A stretch of DNA of 64,000 nucleotides from Microlunatus kandeliicorticis. GTDB taxonomy: Bacteria; Actinomycetota; Actinomycetes; Propionibacteriales; Propionibacteriaceae. Positions 16,491 through 25,326 of the stretch are shown one piece after another. Positions within the stretch are counted from its first letter, which is position 1. Each line of letters begins with the position of its first letter. A program made the position numbers and the translations under genes. The DNA lies in contig NZ_JACGWT010000006.1 in the NCBI RefSeq assembly GCF_014137855.1, positions 310,001 to 374,000 on the forward strand. Direction: 5' to 3'. A model generated the notes under the pieces. It was given only the letters and a program-made list of their open reading frames with translations. It searched no databases and was not told the DNA's origin.

Positions 16491-17282
16491 TCAGGGGCGC
16501 GTCGCGCGGGCCGCCCGGGCCAGTGCCCGGAGGGTGAAGGGCCCCGACGGCCGACCGAGCCGGTCGTCCAGCGCCGCCCGGATCGCGGCGCGACGCTCCG
16601 CGTCCTGGGCCAGCAGGTAGCTCCCGGCCGGCCCGATCCCGGCCAGCAGGGTGTCCCAGAGCTCGTCCACGTCGCGGTAGGTCGACTCGACCCGGAGCAG
16701 GTGCTCCTCGGCGTCCACCAGCCCGCCGGCGGTGAGCAGGTCGGTGATCTTGTGCTCGCCGCCGAACCGCAGCGTCCGTGCCTCGTCCGGCGCGGCCGGG
16801 TCGACCCGGAGCGCGGCGTCCCAGAAGAACCGGAGCAGCTCCATCCCCTCGGCGAAGTCCCACACCGCCGCGGCGACGGTGCCGCCGGGCCGGGTGACCC
16901 GCGCCATCTCGGCGACCGCGACCTCGGGCCGGTCGACGAAGTGCAGCACCAGCTGGGCCGCGGTGACGTCGAAGGCGGCCTCGCCGAACGGGATCGCCTC
17001 GGCCGGTGCCTGCCGGACGTCGACGCCGGGGAAGCGGCTGCGGTAGAGCTCGACGAACCCCGGGGTCGGGTCGAGGGCGCACAACGCGTCCGGTCCGACC
17101 CGCTCGACCGCCACCGCGCTCAGCGCACCCGGGCCGCACCCGACGTCGAGCACCCGCATCCCCGGTGCGATCCGGCAGACGTCGGCGAACAGCGTCGCGA
17201 GCGGCGTCGCGTAACGGCCCATGAACCGGTCGTAGGCGCTCCCCGCGTGCGCGAACGTCCGGGTGCCCGGTACCTCGGTCAT
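16491..17282 (-). CDS. SAM-dependent class I methyltransferase
   Basis: A 263-residue protein with the SAM-binding motif VLDVGCGPGALS near residues 44-55. The acidic post-I residue is in CALDPTPG and a motif IV-like stretch is FDVTAAQLVLHFV. This is the Methyltransf_11/25 fold that methylates small molecules or lipids. The substrate is unknown. ATG 17282 has GGAG upstream. It is divergent from prpD, with 154 bp between the starts. No pathway partners are nearby. Confidence 0.88.
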   Translation of the reverse strand: MTEVPGTRTFAHAGSAYDRFMGRYATPLATLFADVCRIAPGMRVLDVGCGPGALSAVAVERVGPDALCALDPTPGFVELYRSRFPGVDVRQAPAEAIPFGEAAFDVTAAQLVLHFVDRPEVAVAEMARVTRPGGTVAAAVWDFAEGMELLRFFWDAALRVDPAAPDEARTLRFGGEHKITDLLTAGGLVDAEEHLLRVESTYRDVDELWDTLLAGIGPAGSYLLAQDAERRAAIRAALDDRLGRPSGPFTLRALARAARATRP

Positions 17283-17436
17283 CGCTTCTCCTCCCCACCC
17301 CGATCGTTCGGACGGCTCACCGCGATGATCCGGACGCTAGCCCCGGGCCCGCCCGCCGTCATCCACCCGGGGACGGACCTGCCCGGGAGCCGGTCGGGTA
17401 CGTTCAGCACCGGATCGCGGAAGGAGCCGACGCCAG

Positions 17437-18945
17437 GTGAACCAGTACGAGGTGACCGTCCATCCGAGCGGCGAGGGATTCCCCCGCGACCAGGAGCTCG
17501 CCTGGCGGCTCGCGGAGCTCGCCGCCGACCCGGCCGAGGTGACCGACGCGGTCGCCGAGATGGTGATCAACCGGGTGATCGACAACGCCGCGGTGGCGGT
17601 CGCCTCGCTGGGCCGCTCACCGGTCGTGGTGGCCCGCGACCAGGCCGACGCGCACCCGGCCGGTCCCGGCGGCGCCGGGGCCACGGTCTTCGGTCAACCG
17701 GCGAGCCGACGGGTCGCCCCCGAGTGGGCGGCCTGGGCCAACGGCACCGCGGTCCGCGAGCTCGACTACCACGACACCTACCTGGCCGCCGAGTACTCGC
17801 ACCCGGGCGACAACATCCCGCCGCTGGTGGCGGTCGCCCAGCACGCCGGGCGGGACGGCGCCGCGCTGGTCCGCGCCATCGCCGTCGGCTACGAGGTGCA
17901 GGTCGACCTGGCCACCGCGATCTGCCTGCACGCCCACAAGATCGACCACGTCGCGCACCTCGGGCCGTCGGTCGCCGCCGGGCTCGGCACCCTGCTCGGT
18001 GCCCCGGTCGGGACGACCTACCAGGCGATCGGGCAGGCGCTGCACACCACCACCGCCACCCGGCAGTCGCGCAAGGGGGCGATCTCGAGCTGGAAGGCGT
18101 TCGCCCCGGCCCACGCCGGCAAGGCGGCGATCGAGGCCTTCGACCGCGCGCTCCGCGGCGAGGGGGCCCCGGCCCCGATCTGGGAGGGCGAGGACGGCGT
18201 GATCGCCTGGCTGCTCGACGGCCCGGACGCCCGCTACACCGTCCGGCTGCCCGGACCCGGCGAACCGCGCGACGCGATCCTGCGGACCTACACCAAGGAG
18301 CACTCGGCCGAGTACCAGGCGCAGGCGCTGATCGACCTGGCCCGCAAGCTCCGCGACCGGGTGCCCGACACCGACCGGGTGCAGAGCATCGTCATCCACA
18401 CCAGCCACCACACCCACCACGTGATCGGGACCGGGGCCGGCGACCCGCAGAAGCTCGACCCGCACGCCAGCCGCGAGACGCTCGACCACTCGATCATGTA
18501 CATCGTCGCGGTCGCCCTGCAGGACGGCCGCTGGCACCACGTCGACAGCTACCGGCCCGAGCGCGCGCAGCGGCCGGACACCGTCGCGCTCTGGCACAAG
18601 ATCACCACCGTCGAGGACCCGGAGTGGACGCGCCGCTACCACGACCCGGACCCCGACCGGCGGGCCTTCGGCGGGCGGGTGGTGATCACCCTCGACGACG
18701 GCACGGTGATCACCGACGAGCTCGCGGTCGCCGACGCGCACCCGGCCGGGGCCCGGCCGTTCGCCCGTCCCGACTACGTGGCCAAGTTCCGCACACTGGC
18801 CGAGGGCGTCGTCTCCGCGGCCGAGCAGGACCGGTTCCTCGGGCTGGTCGCCCGGCTGCCCGAGCTCGGCCCGGACGAGCTCGACGGGCTGACCGTGGTC
18901 GCCGACCTCGTCGAGCTGCCGACCGGCGCCGCGGGGCTGTTCTGA
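17437..18945 (+). CDS. prpD: 2-methylcitrate dehydratase, MmgE/PrpD family
   Basis: A 502-residue enzyme of the iron-independent MmgE/PrpD family. It dehydrates 2-methylcitrate in the methylcitrate cycle that oxidises propionyl-CoA to pyruvate. Family segments are clear: [51 protein letters not shown]. The GTG 17437 start has AAGGAG at 17421-17426. It opens a tight operon (prpD-prpB-prpC), and its TGA shares one base with the prpB ATG. A possible -10 box TACGTT lies at 17399-17404. No prpR-type regulator is adjacent. Confidence 0.95.
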   Translation: MNQYEVTVHPSGEGFPRDQELAWRLAELAADPAEVTDAVAEMVINRVIDNAAVAVASLGRSPVVVARDQADAHPAGPGGAGATVFGQPASRRVAPEWAAWANGTAVRELDYHDTYLAAEYSHPGDNIPPLVAVAQHAGRDGAALVRAIAVGYEVQVDLATAICLHAHKIDHVAHLGPSVAAGLGTLLGAPVGTTYQAIGQALHTTTATRQSRKGAISSWKAFAPAHAGKAAIEAFDRALRGEGAPAPIWEGEDGVIAWLLDGPDARYTVRLPGPGEPRDAILRTYTKEHSAEYQAQALIDLARKLRDRVPDTDRVQSIVIHTSHHTHHVIGTGAGDPQKLDPHASRETLDHSIMYIVAVALQDGRWHHVDSYRPERAQRPDTVALWHKITTVEDPEWTRRYHDPDPDRRAFGGRVVITLDDGTVITDELAVADAHPAGARPFARPDYVAKFRTLAEGVVSAAEQDRFLGLVARLPELGPDELDGLTVVADLVELPTGAAGLF

Positions 18946-19907
18946 TGACCGCGGTCCCCGCCGGGACGGGCGTCCCGGCCCCGCACCCGGCGAGCGCAGC
19001 CCGGCGCGCCTTCCGGGCCGGGCTGGAGAGCGGGCGGCTGCTCCGCTTCCCCGGCGCGTTCACCCCGCTGTCGGCGAAGTTGATCACCGAGCTCGGCTTC
19101 GACGGCGTCTACATCTCCGGCGCGGTGCTCTCGGCCGAGCTCGGCCTGCCCGACATCGGGCTGACCACGCTGACCGAGGTGGCCGGCCGGGCCGAGCAGA
19201 TCATCACCGCCACCACGCTGCCGACGCTGATCGACGCCGACACCGGCTTCGGCGAACCGCTCAACGTGGCCCGCACCGTCCGCACCCTGGAGGCCAAGGG
19301 CGTCTCCGGCTGCCACCTCGAGGACCAGGTCAACCCGAAGCGGTGCGGCCACCTCGACGGCAAGGCGCTGGTCGGGCCCGACGTGATGGTGCAGCGGATC
19401 GCGGCCGCGGTCGCCGCCCGCACCGATCCCGACTTCGTCATCTGCGCCCGGACCGACGCCCGCGGCGTCGACGGGTTCGACGCGGCGGTCGAACGGGCCC
19501 GCGCCTACGTCGCCGCCGGTGCCGACCTGGTCTTTCCCGAGGCGCTCTCCGGCCCCGACGAGTTCGCCGCCTTCCGGGCCGCGGTCGACGCCCCGCTGCT
19601 GGCCAACATGACCGAGTTCGGCAAGTCACCGCTGCTCGACGAGGCCACCCTGGCCGACCTGGGCTTCAACCTGGTGATCTATCCGGTGACCCTGCTCCGG
19701 CTGGCCATGGGAGCGATCGAGGACGGGCTGCGGACGATCGCCGAGCGCGGCACCCAGCGCGACCTGGTCGACCGGATGCAGACCCGGGCCCGGCTCTACG
19801 AGCTGGTCGGCTACGCCGACTACACCGCCTTCGACTCCGAGATCTTCGCCTTCGACGTCCCTGCCGGCGTCGAGCCGCCCACCACCGACGAACAGGACCC
19901 CGCATGA
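18945..19907 (+). CDS. prpB: Methylisocitrate lyase
   Basis: A 320-residue member of the isocitrate lyase/PEP mutase family that splits 2-methylisocitrate into pyruvate and succinate. The active-site signature PKRCGH is present with Asp residues in LIDADTGFGE for Mg2+ binding; the catalytic Cys is in RCGH. The length fits PrpB, not the longer isocitrate lyase. The start ATG overlaps the prpD stop (TGATG) and the stop overlaps the prpC start (ATGA), so translation is coupled through the operon. Confidence 0.95.
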   Translation: MTAVPAGTGVPAPHPASAARRAFRAGLESGRLLRFPGAFTPLSAKLITELGFDGVYISGAVLSAELGLPDIGLTTLTEVAGRAEQIITATTLPTLIDADTGFGEPLNVARTVRTLEAKGVSGCHLEDQVNPKRCGHLDGKALVGPDVMVQRIAAAVAARTDPDFVICARTDARGVDGFDAAVERARAYVAAGADLVFPEALSGPDEFAAFRAAVDAPLLANMTEFGKSPLLDEATLADLGFNLVIYPVTLLRLAMGAIEDGLRTIAERGTQRDLVDRMQTRARLYELVGYADYTAFDSEIFAFDVPAGVEPPTTDEQDPA

Positions 19908-21034
19908 GCGAGCAGACCGAGCCGACCATCCACCGCGGGCTGGCCGGGGTGGTGGTCGACACCACCTCGGTGTCGATGGTCAACCCCGAGACCAACTCGC
20001 TGACCTACCGCGGCTACCCGGTGCAGCAGCTGGCGGCCGCGTGCACGTTCGAGGAGGTCGCCTACCTGATCTGGCACGGCGAGCTGCCCGACCCCGGCCA
20101 GCTCGAGGCGTTCACCGCCGACGAGCGGTCGCGGCGGGCGATCAGCCCCGAGCTGCAGCAGGTGCTGCTGGCGATGCCCACCGACTGCCACCCGATGGAT
20201 GTGCTGCGCACCGCGGTGAGCTGGATCGGCGCCGCCGACCCGACCGAGGAGGACGCCTCCCCCGAGGCCAACCTGGCCAAGTCGGTCGACCTGCTGGCCA
20301 AGCTGCCCACCGTGGTCGCCCTCGACCAGCGGCGGCGCCAGGGCCGGGAGCCGATCGCGCCCGACCCCGAGCTCGCCTACACGCCGAACTTCTTCCGGAT
20401 GTGCTTCGGCGAGGTGCCCGGCGACGACGTGCTGCGCGCCTTCGACGTCTCGCTGATCCTCTACGCCGAGCACAGCTTCAACGCCTCGACCTTCACCGCG
20501 CGGGTGGTCACCTCGACGCTGTCGGACCTGCACAGCGCGGTCACCGCGGCGATCGGCGCGCTCAAGGGCCCGCTGCACGGTGGCGCCAACGAGGCCGTGA
20601 TGCACACCCTGGACGAGATCGGCACCGCCGACCGGGTCAGCGGCTGGCTCGACGAGGCGCTGGCCACCAAGCGCAAGATCATGGGTTTCGGCCACCGGGT
20701 CTACAAGAACGGCGACTCCCGGGTGCCGACCATGCAGGCCGAGCTCGACAAGATCACCGCCGACGGCCGGGCCGGCGACCTGCGGGCCACCTACGACGCG
20801 CTCGGGGCCGAGATGCTGGCGCGCAAGAGCATCCACCCCAACCTCGACTACCCGAGCGGGCTCGTCTACCACCTGATGGGGTTCGAGACCGCGGTGTTCA
20901 CGCCGATCTTCGTGATGAGCCGGATCACCGGCTGGACCGCGCACGTGATGGAGCAGCTGGCCGGGAACGCGCTGATCCGGCCGCTGAGCAGCTACGTCGG
21001 ACCGGCCGAGCGCGCGGTCCCGCCGCGTTCCTGA
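19904..21034 (+). CDS. prpC: 2-methylcitrate synthase / citrate synthase family
   Basis: A 376-residue type I citrate-synthase-fold enzyme that condenses propionyl-CoA with oxaloacetate. The catalytic residues are in LHGGANE (His), MGFGHRVYK (His) and the late HPNLDYPSG segment (Asp). Placement with prpD and prpB makes methylcitrate synthase the likely role, though such enzymes often also accept acetyl-CoA. It ends the operon and converges on the CDF transporter gene, with a hairpin between. Confidence 0.93.
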   Translation: MSEQTEPTIHRGLAGVVVDTTSVSMVNPETNSLTYRGYPVQQLAAACTFEEVAYLIWHGELPDPGQLEAFTADERSRRAISPELQQVLLAMPTDCHPMDVLRTAVSWIGAADPTEEDASPEANLAKSVDLLAKLPTVVALDQRRRQGREPIAPDPELAYTPNFFRMCFGEVPGDDVLRAFDVSLILYAEHSFNASTFTARVVTSTLSDLHSAVTAAIGALKGPLHGGANEAVMHTLDEIGTADRVSGWLDEALATKRKIMGFGHRVYKNGDSRVPTMQAELDKITADGRAGDLRATYDALGAEMLARKSIHPNLDYPSGLVYHLMGFETAVFTPIFVMSRITGWTAHVMEQLAGNALIRPLSSYVGPAERAVPPRS

Positions 21035-21036
21035 CC

Positions 21037-21055
21037 GTCCGGCGGCAGCACCGCC
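21037..21055. terminator. Hairpin between converging prpC and CDF genes
   Basis: CCGGCGG, a CAGCA loop and CCGCCGG form a 7-bp perfect stem immediately after the prpC stop and just before the CDF stop. There is no T-run, as is common in high-GC actinobacteria. It could act on both strands. Confidence 0.6.
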
Positions 21056-21061
21056 GGCGGC

Positions 21062-22036
21062 TCAGCCGTGCCGGCCGGTCTCGTGGTCGGCGTGCCCGGC
21101 CGGCTCGAGCTGGAAGGTCGAGTGCTCGACGCTGATCGGGAAGTGCTCGGCCACGCAGCGCTGCAGGCTGTCGAGCAACCGGGGGACGTGCCCGTCGTAG
21201 AAGCAGTCGGGGTCGACCACCACGTGCGCGGTCAGCACCGGCAGCCCGGTGGCGATCTGGGTGGCGTGCAGGTCGTGCACCTCGCGGACGTGCGGCAGCT
21301 CGACGATGTGCGCGCGGACGTCGTCGAGGTCCAGCCCGGCCGGGGTCGACTCGAGCAGCACCCCGGCGGTCTCCCGGAGCAGCCGGACGGTGCGGGGCAC
21401 GATCAGGGCGGCGATCAGCAGCGACACCACGGCGTCGGCGCGCAGCCACCCGGTCAGCGCGATCACCGCGGCGGCCACGATCACCGCCACCGACCCGAGG
21501 GCGTCGTTGAGCACCTCGAGGAAGGCGGCCCGCAGGTTGAGGTTGGCGCCGCGCCGGGCCGACAGCACCGCCATCGAGACCGCGTTGCCCACCAGCCCGA
21601 CCACGCCGAAGACCAGCATCCCGGTGGAGGCGACGGACTCCGGGCTGATCAGCCGACGGATGCCCTCGACCAGGACGTAGCCGCCGACGCCGAGCAGCAG
21701 CAGGGCCTGGGCCGCCGCGGCCAGCACCTCGGCCCGCCGGAACCCCCAGGTCCGGGCCTTGCTGCTGGGCAGCCCGACCAGGTGGGCGGCGACCAGCGCG
21801 AGCACCAGCCCGACCACGTCGGTGAGCATGTGGCCGGCGTCGGCGAGCAGCGCGAGGCTGCCGGTGAGCCCCGCCCCGACCACCTCGGTGACCAGCACCA
21901 CGCTGGTGATCCCCAGCACCACGGCGATCCGGCGCCGGTCGGCCGGGTCGTGCGCGTCGCCGTGGCTGTGCCCGTGTCCTGTCCCGTGTTGGGGACCCTG
22001 CGCGTGGTGGTGCCCGTCGTGGGCGTGACCGCTCAT
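21062..22036 (-). CDS. Cation diffusion facilitator metal exporter (CzcD/ZitB-like)
   Basis: A 324-residue CDF family exporter. The N-terminus is a His-rich cytoplasmic stretch (GHAHDGHHH, HGTGHGHSHGDAH). Six membrane helices carry the metal site: TM2 has LLADAGHMLTD and TM5 FLEVLNDALGS. The HxxxD/DxxxD pattern is usual for Zn2+/Cd2+/Co2+ proton antiport. A cytoplasmic C-terminal ferredoxin-like domain follows. ATG 22036 overlaps the stop of the ArsR gene (ATGA), so the metal sensor and exporter are coupled. Confidence 0.93.
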   Translation of the reverse strand: MSGHAHDGHHHAQGPQHGTGHGHSHGDAHDPADRRRIAVVLGITSVVLVTEVVGAGLTGSLALLADAGHMLTDVVGLVLALVAAHLVGLPSSKARTWGFRRAEVLAAAAQALLLLGVGGYVLVEGIRRLISPESVASTGMLVFGVVGLVGNAVSMAVLSARRGANLNLRAAFLEVLNDALGSVAVIVAAAVIALTGWLRADAVVSLLIAALIVPRTVRLLRETAGVLLESTPAGLDLDDVRAHIVELPHVREVHDLHATQIATGLPVLTAHVVVDPDCFYDGHVPRLLDSLQRCVAEHFPISVEHSTFQLEPAGHADHETGRHG

Positions 22037-22386
22037 CGATCCATCCCGGCGTCGACCCGGTGGGCGGGATCGACCACCAGCGCCAGGTCGACCAGATCGC
22101 CGAGCGCGTGGGCGATCCGGGCGTCGGCCAGCTCGTAGCGGCTGCGACGGCCCTCCGGCGCCACGACCACCAGTCCGCACCCGCGCAGGCAGGACAGGTG
22201 GTTGGACATCTTCTGTCGGCTCACCCCGGCCAGCTCGGCGAGGTCGGCCGGGTAGGCGGGACCGTCCCGGAGCGCCAGCAGGACCCGGGTGCGGGTCGGG
22301 TCGGAGAGGGCGTGGCCGAAACGGGCCAGGGCCTCAGGACCGGCCGTGAGCACCGGGATCGCTGCGCGCACGGCGCTACGGTACAT
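22033..22386 (-). CDS. ArsR/SmtB family metal-sensing repressor, CmtR-like
   Basis: A 117-residue winged-helix repressor with DPTRTRVLLALRDGPAYPADL and the recognition segment SNHLSCLRGCGLVVV. This closely resembles mycobacterial CmtR (Cd2+/Pb2+ sensor), whose Cys57 and Cys61 correspond to the two Cys in SCLRGC. The third CmtR ligand, Cys102 near the C-terminus, is absent; the matching stretch DPAHRV offers a His. Metal preference may therefore differ. ATG 22386 (MYRSAVRAA) is chosen; upstream frame extension is not family-like. It probably represses its own operon with the CDF exporter. Confidence 0.9.
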   Translation of the reverse strand: MYRSAVRAAIPVLTAGPEALARFGHALSDPTRTRVLLALRDGPAYPADLAELAGVSRQKMSNHLSCLRGCGLVVVAPEGRRSRYELADARIAHALGDLVDLALVVDPAHRVDAGMDR

Positions 22387-22648
22387 CCGAAGCTGTATCC
22401 AGCCGATGCTGTGGCGCTGCTCGAGCGGAGGCGTTCCGGCCCCAGAAACCCCGAAGGGCCCTCGCGCCTCCACACGCGAGGGCCCATCGTGAACCGCCAC
22501 CGTGGCCGGGGACGATCAGTTGGGGTCGGCACTGCCGATCGGGTGACCAGGGAGAACGCTCAGCATCCGCTCCGGCTCCGTCCTCCCATTCAATCAAAGG
22601 AGAGCGCCCGGACCGAAGTCGAGGTCCGCATCCCGGCACCCGACCCGG
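22387..22648. other. 262-bp intergenic region with hairpins, no gene recognised
   Basis: Between the MFS gene end and the ArsR start. Besides the 11-bp hairpin, it holds a smaller TCGGCACTGCCGA palindrome near 22530. A TACA-N9-TGTA inverted motif beside the ArsR start could be the repressor site. Open frames here do not look like proteins. Confidence 0.4.
22456..22485 (-). terminator. Strong hairpin upstream of the ArsR gene
   Basis: An 11-bp perfect stem (GGGCCCTCGCG/CGCGAGGGCCC) with an 8-nt loop. On the minus strand it is followed by TTCGGGGTTTCT. It lies 163 bp downstream of the MFS gene end and 70 bp upstream of the ArsR start, so it either ends the MFS transcript or ends a short untranslated RNA from 22486-22648. 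Confidence 0.65.
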
Positions 22649-23908
22649 TCAGCCGGCCGGATCGGGGGTGCTCCCGGCCGCGGCCGGCGGACGGGTGACC
22701 CCGGTGATCGCCACGGCCAGCGCGAGCAGGGCGGCGACCACGACCACGGCCCGCAGCACCCCGACGTGGTCGCCGAGGAAGCCGACCAGCGGCGGCCCGC
22801 CGAGGAAGGCGCAGTAGCCGACCGAGGCGATCACGCTGACCCGCGGCGCCGCCATCGCCGGCTCGTCGGCCCCGGCACTCATGCCGACCGGGAAGCCGAG
22901 CGACGTCCCGACACCCCACAGCACCAGGCCGAGGAACGCGACCACCGGGAGCTGACCGAACACGAACAGGGCCACCCCCAGCACCGCGAGCCCGGCCATC
23001 ACCCGGATCACCACCACCCGGCCGTGCCGGTCGAGCAGCCCGGGGCCGAACCAGCGTCCGGCGGTCATAGCGGCCAGGAAGACCGCGAACCCGAGGGTGC
23101 CGAGGCTGGCGGGCAGCCGGTAGCCGTCGATCAGCGCCACGCTGGTCCAGTCGTTCCCGGTGCCCTCGGCGAACGCGAAGGTGAGCACGAAGACGCCGAT
23201 CAGCACCGTCCGCGGCTCGCGCCAGGCGCGCAGCGCGTGCAGCCGAACGGCCGTCGGCCCGGGGGCCGCCTCCAGTGCGGACGCCGTGGCCGGCTCGTGG
23301 TCGTGGTCGGGCAGGAAGCGGCGGACGCCGAACGGCACCACCACGGCGACCAGCACGCCGACCACCAGCAGGTGCGCGCTCACCGGCACCCGCAGCGCGA
23401 CCATCGCCGCCCCGGTCAGGGCGCCGGCCACGGTGCCGACGCTGAAGCCGGCGTGGAACCGCGGCATGATCGCCCGCCCCAGCCGGCGCTCGGCGAGCGC
23501 GCCCTGGACGTTCATCGCGACGTCCCAGGCCCCCTGGCCGAACCCGAAGAGGAACAGCCCGACCACCACCACCGGGACGCCGAGCAGGAACCCGGCGGAC
23601 ACCACGAGCAGCGCGACGCCGTCGAGCACGGCCATCAGCCGCACGGTCCGCCGCGAACCCAGGTGGCTGACCAGCACCCCCGACAGCGGCAGCGCGATCA
23701 GCGACCCGGCCGCGATGGCCAGCAGCACCAGCCCGAGCTGGGCCGGATCGAGGCGGAAGTGGTCGCGGACCTGCGGGATCCGCGAGGCCCAGCTGGCGAA
23801 GGCGAACCCGGTCGCGATGAAGGCCAGGTAGGTCGCGCCGACGGCGCCCCGTACTTCCGCGGCCGGTCGGGTGCCGGTCGCCGGGGCTCCGTCGGTGCCG
23901 CTCGTCAT
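22649..23908 (-). CDS. Major facilitator superfamily transporter
   Basis: A 419-residue protein with 12 predicted membrane segments. An MFS-type loop after TM2 reads SHLGSRRTVR, and a central Arg/His-rich loop with FLPDHDHEPATA separates the halves. It resembles the FucP/YbjJ-type drug or sugar exporters of actinobacteria, but the substrate cannot be assigned. The start is ATG 23908 (MTSGTDG); the frame continues upstream to 23986 without a better start. It is divergent from the Rho-N-like gene at 24008. Confidence 0.88.
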   Translation of the reverse strand: MTSGTDGAPATGTRPAAEVRGAVGATYLAFIATGFAFASWASRIPQVRDHFRLDPAQLGLVLLAIAAGSLIALPLSGVLVSHLGSRRTVRLMAVLDGVALLVVSAGFLLGVPVVVVGLFLFGFGQGAWDVAMNVQGALAERRLGRAIMPRFHAGFSVGTVAGALTGAAMVALRVPVSAHLLVVGVLVAVVVPFGVRRFLPDHDHEPATASALEAAPGPTAVRLHALRAWREPRTVLIGVFVLTFAFAEGTGNDWTSVALIDGYRLPASLGTLGFAVFLAAMTAGRWFGPGLLDRHGRVVVIRVMAGLAVLGVALFVFGQLPVVAFLGLVLWGVGTSLGFPVGMSAGADEPAMAAPRVSVIASVGYCAFLGGPPLVGFLGDHVGVLRAVVVVAALLALAVAITGVTRPPAAAGSTPDPAG

Positions 23909-24007
23909 CACCCCAGCCAACACGATCGTCGCGGGAGCGGGCGACCCGGTTCCCGGGTCGGAGTAGGTTGCCGGGCACAGCCCCACAGCCGATCCAGGAG
24001 GTCAGCG

Positions 24008-24283
24008 ATGCCGAAGAAGAGCGCCGATCCCGGCCCCAGCGTCAAGGACCCCGAGCTCTACGAACGGCTCCGCGACGAGGGCAACAGCAAGCAGAAGTCG
24101 GCCCGGATCGCCAACGCCGCCGCCAACAGCTCGCGGAGTGCCGTCGGCAAGAAGGGCGGCCGGTCCGGGGACTACGAGGACTGGAGCAAGCAGGACCTCT
24201 ACGACCGGGCCAAGGAGATCGGCATCGACGGCCGGTCCTCGATGAGCAAGAGCCAGCTGATCGACGCGCTCCGCCACAGCTGA
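24008..24283 (+). CDS. Small basic DUF7218-like protein with Rho-N/SAP-like motif
   Basis: A 91-residue lysine-rich protein. The N-terminal half (SVKDPELYERLRDEG, KQKSARIANAAA) is a conserved actinobacterial pattern. The C-terminal half (WSKQDLYDRAKEIGIDGRSS, SKSQLIDALR) is a helix-extended-loop-helix Rho-N/SAP-like motif that usually binds nucleic acid. The ribosome binding site CAGGAGGT lies at about 23996 and a TAGGTT -10 box at 23964-23969. I infer a DNA- or RNA-binding role; the physiological function is unknown. Confidence 0.85.
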   Translation: MPKKSADPGPSVKDPELYERLRDEGNSKQKSARIANAAANSSRSAVGKKGGRSGDYEDWSKQDLYDRAKEIGIDGRSSMSKSQLIDALRHS

Positions 24284-24301
24284 GCCGCCGGTTCGGCCGG
24301 C

Positions 24302-25285
24302 TCAGGCCGTCGGCAGCCGGTCGCGGGCGGCCTCGTCCAGCGGGGTCCCGGCCCGCGCGGCCGCGGCCAGCGCGGCGCCGATCACCGGTGAGAACCTCGG
24401 CTCGGTGATGGTGTAGCCCTCCTCGCCGGACCCGGCCTCGAGCCCGCGGCGGAAGGCGTCGCGGACCAGGTCGGCCTGGAAGACGCCACCCGAGTAGGAC
24501 ACCGGCACGACCTCGCCCTCGGCGAAGTCGAGCCGGTGGCGGGCGGTGCGGACCAGCGTGATCAGCTCGACCGCGGCGTCGGCCAGCACCTCGGCGGCGG
24601 CCCGGTCGCCCGCCTCGGCGGCGCGGACCACCAGCGGGGTCAGCGCGGCGATCCGGGCCCGGTCGCCGCCCCAGCGGTGGTGCACGAGCTCGACGAGGTC
24701 CCAGGGGCTCGGCAGCCCGAGCTCGTCCTCGAGCAGCTCGAGCAGCGGCCCGGCCGTCCGCCGGCCGTCGCTCATCCGGGTGGCCTGGGCCAGCGCGCGG
24801 ACCGCGATCCAGTACCCCGAGCCCTCGTCGCCGATCAGCTCGCCCCAGCCGCCCACCCGGGCGGTGGCCTCGCCGCGCTGGCCGTAGGCGATCGAGCCGG
24901 TCCCGGCCACGACGTTGATCCCGTCGGCCAGCCCGAGCGAACCGGCCCAGCCGCAGACCATGTCGTTGTCGACGGCGTACCGGTCGTGGCCGAGGATCCC
25001 GGCCGGGATCGCGTCCAGCGCGGCGACGTCGCCGCTGGCCTCGCCGTAGCCGGGCAGGGTCACGAACGCGTAGTCGAGCCCGGCCGGCGTGAGCCCGGCG
25101 TCCGCGCAGACGGTGGGGATCGCCTCGCCGAGCACCCGGGCGACCAGCCCGGTCCCCTCGGTGGACCCGGCCTCGAGGTAGTAGCAGGTCGGGGCACGGT
25201 GCTCGGCCAGCACCCGGCCGGTCTCGTCCACCACGGCCAGGGCCGTCTTGGTGCCGCCGCCGTCGATCCCCAGGTAGCTCCGCAC
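24302..25285 (-). CDS. N-acetylglucosamine kinase-like sugar kinase (BadF/BadG/BcrA/BcrD ATPase family)
   Basis: A 327-residue kinase of the ASKHA fold. The phosphate-1 motif is YLGIDGGGTKT at the N-terminus, and NVVAGTGSIAYG and GELIGDEGSGYWI form the second ATP-binding region. Members phosphorylate GlcNAc, GlcN or other amino sugars. GTG 25285 is the first start; the larger open frame upstream is a read-through of the SIS gene in another frame. It is the last gene of the ABC-transporter operon, 41 bp after the SIS isomerase gene, and supplies the sugar phosphate that protein would use. Confidence 0.88.
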   Translation of the reverse strand: MRSYLGIDGGGTKTALAVVDETGRVLAEHRAPTCYYLEAGSTEGTGLVARVLGEAIPTVCADAGLTPAGLDYAFVTLPGYGEASGDVAALDAIPAGILGHDRYAVDNDMVCGWAGSLGLADGINVVAGTGSIAYGQRGEATARVGGWGELIGDEGSGYWIAVRALAQATRMSDGRRTAGPLLELLEDELGLPSPWDLVELVHHRWGGDRARIAALTPLVVRAAEAGDRAAAEVLADAAVELITLVRTARHRLDFAEGEVVPVSYSGGVFQADLVRDAFRRGLEAGSGEEGYTITEPRFSPVIGAALAAAARAGTPLDEAARDRLPTA

Positions 25286-25326
25286 CCGCCCATCCTGCCC
25301 GGTGGCCGGAAGCGGCGTCGCCGGGC

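Noticed and set aside
22387-22648. 4.5S, 6S, tmRNA or RNase P RNA gene
   Set aside because: I could not find the conserved core strings or the right length for any of these; only generic hairpins remain.
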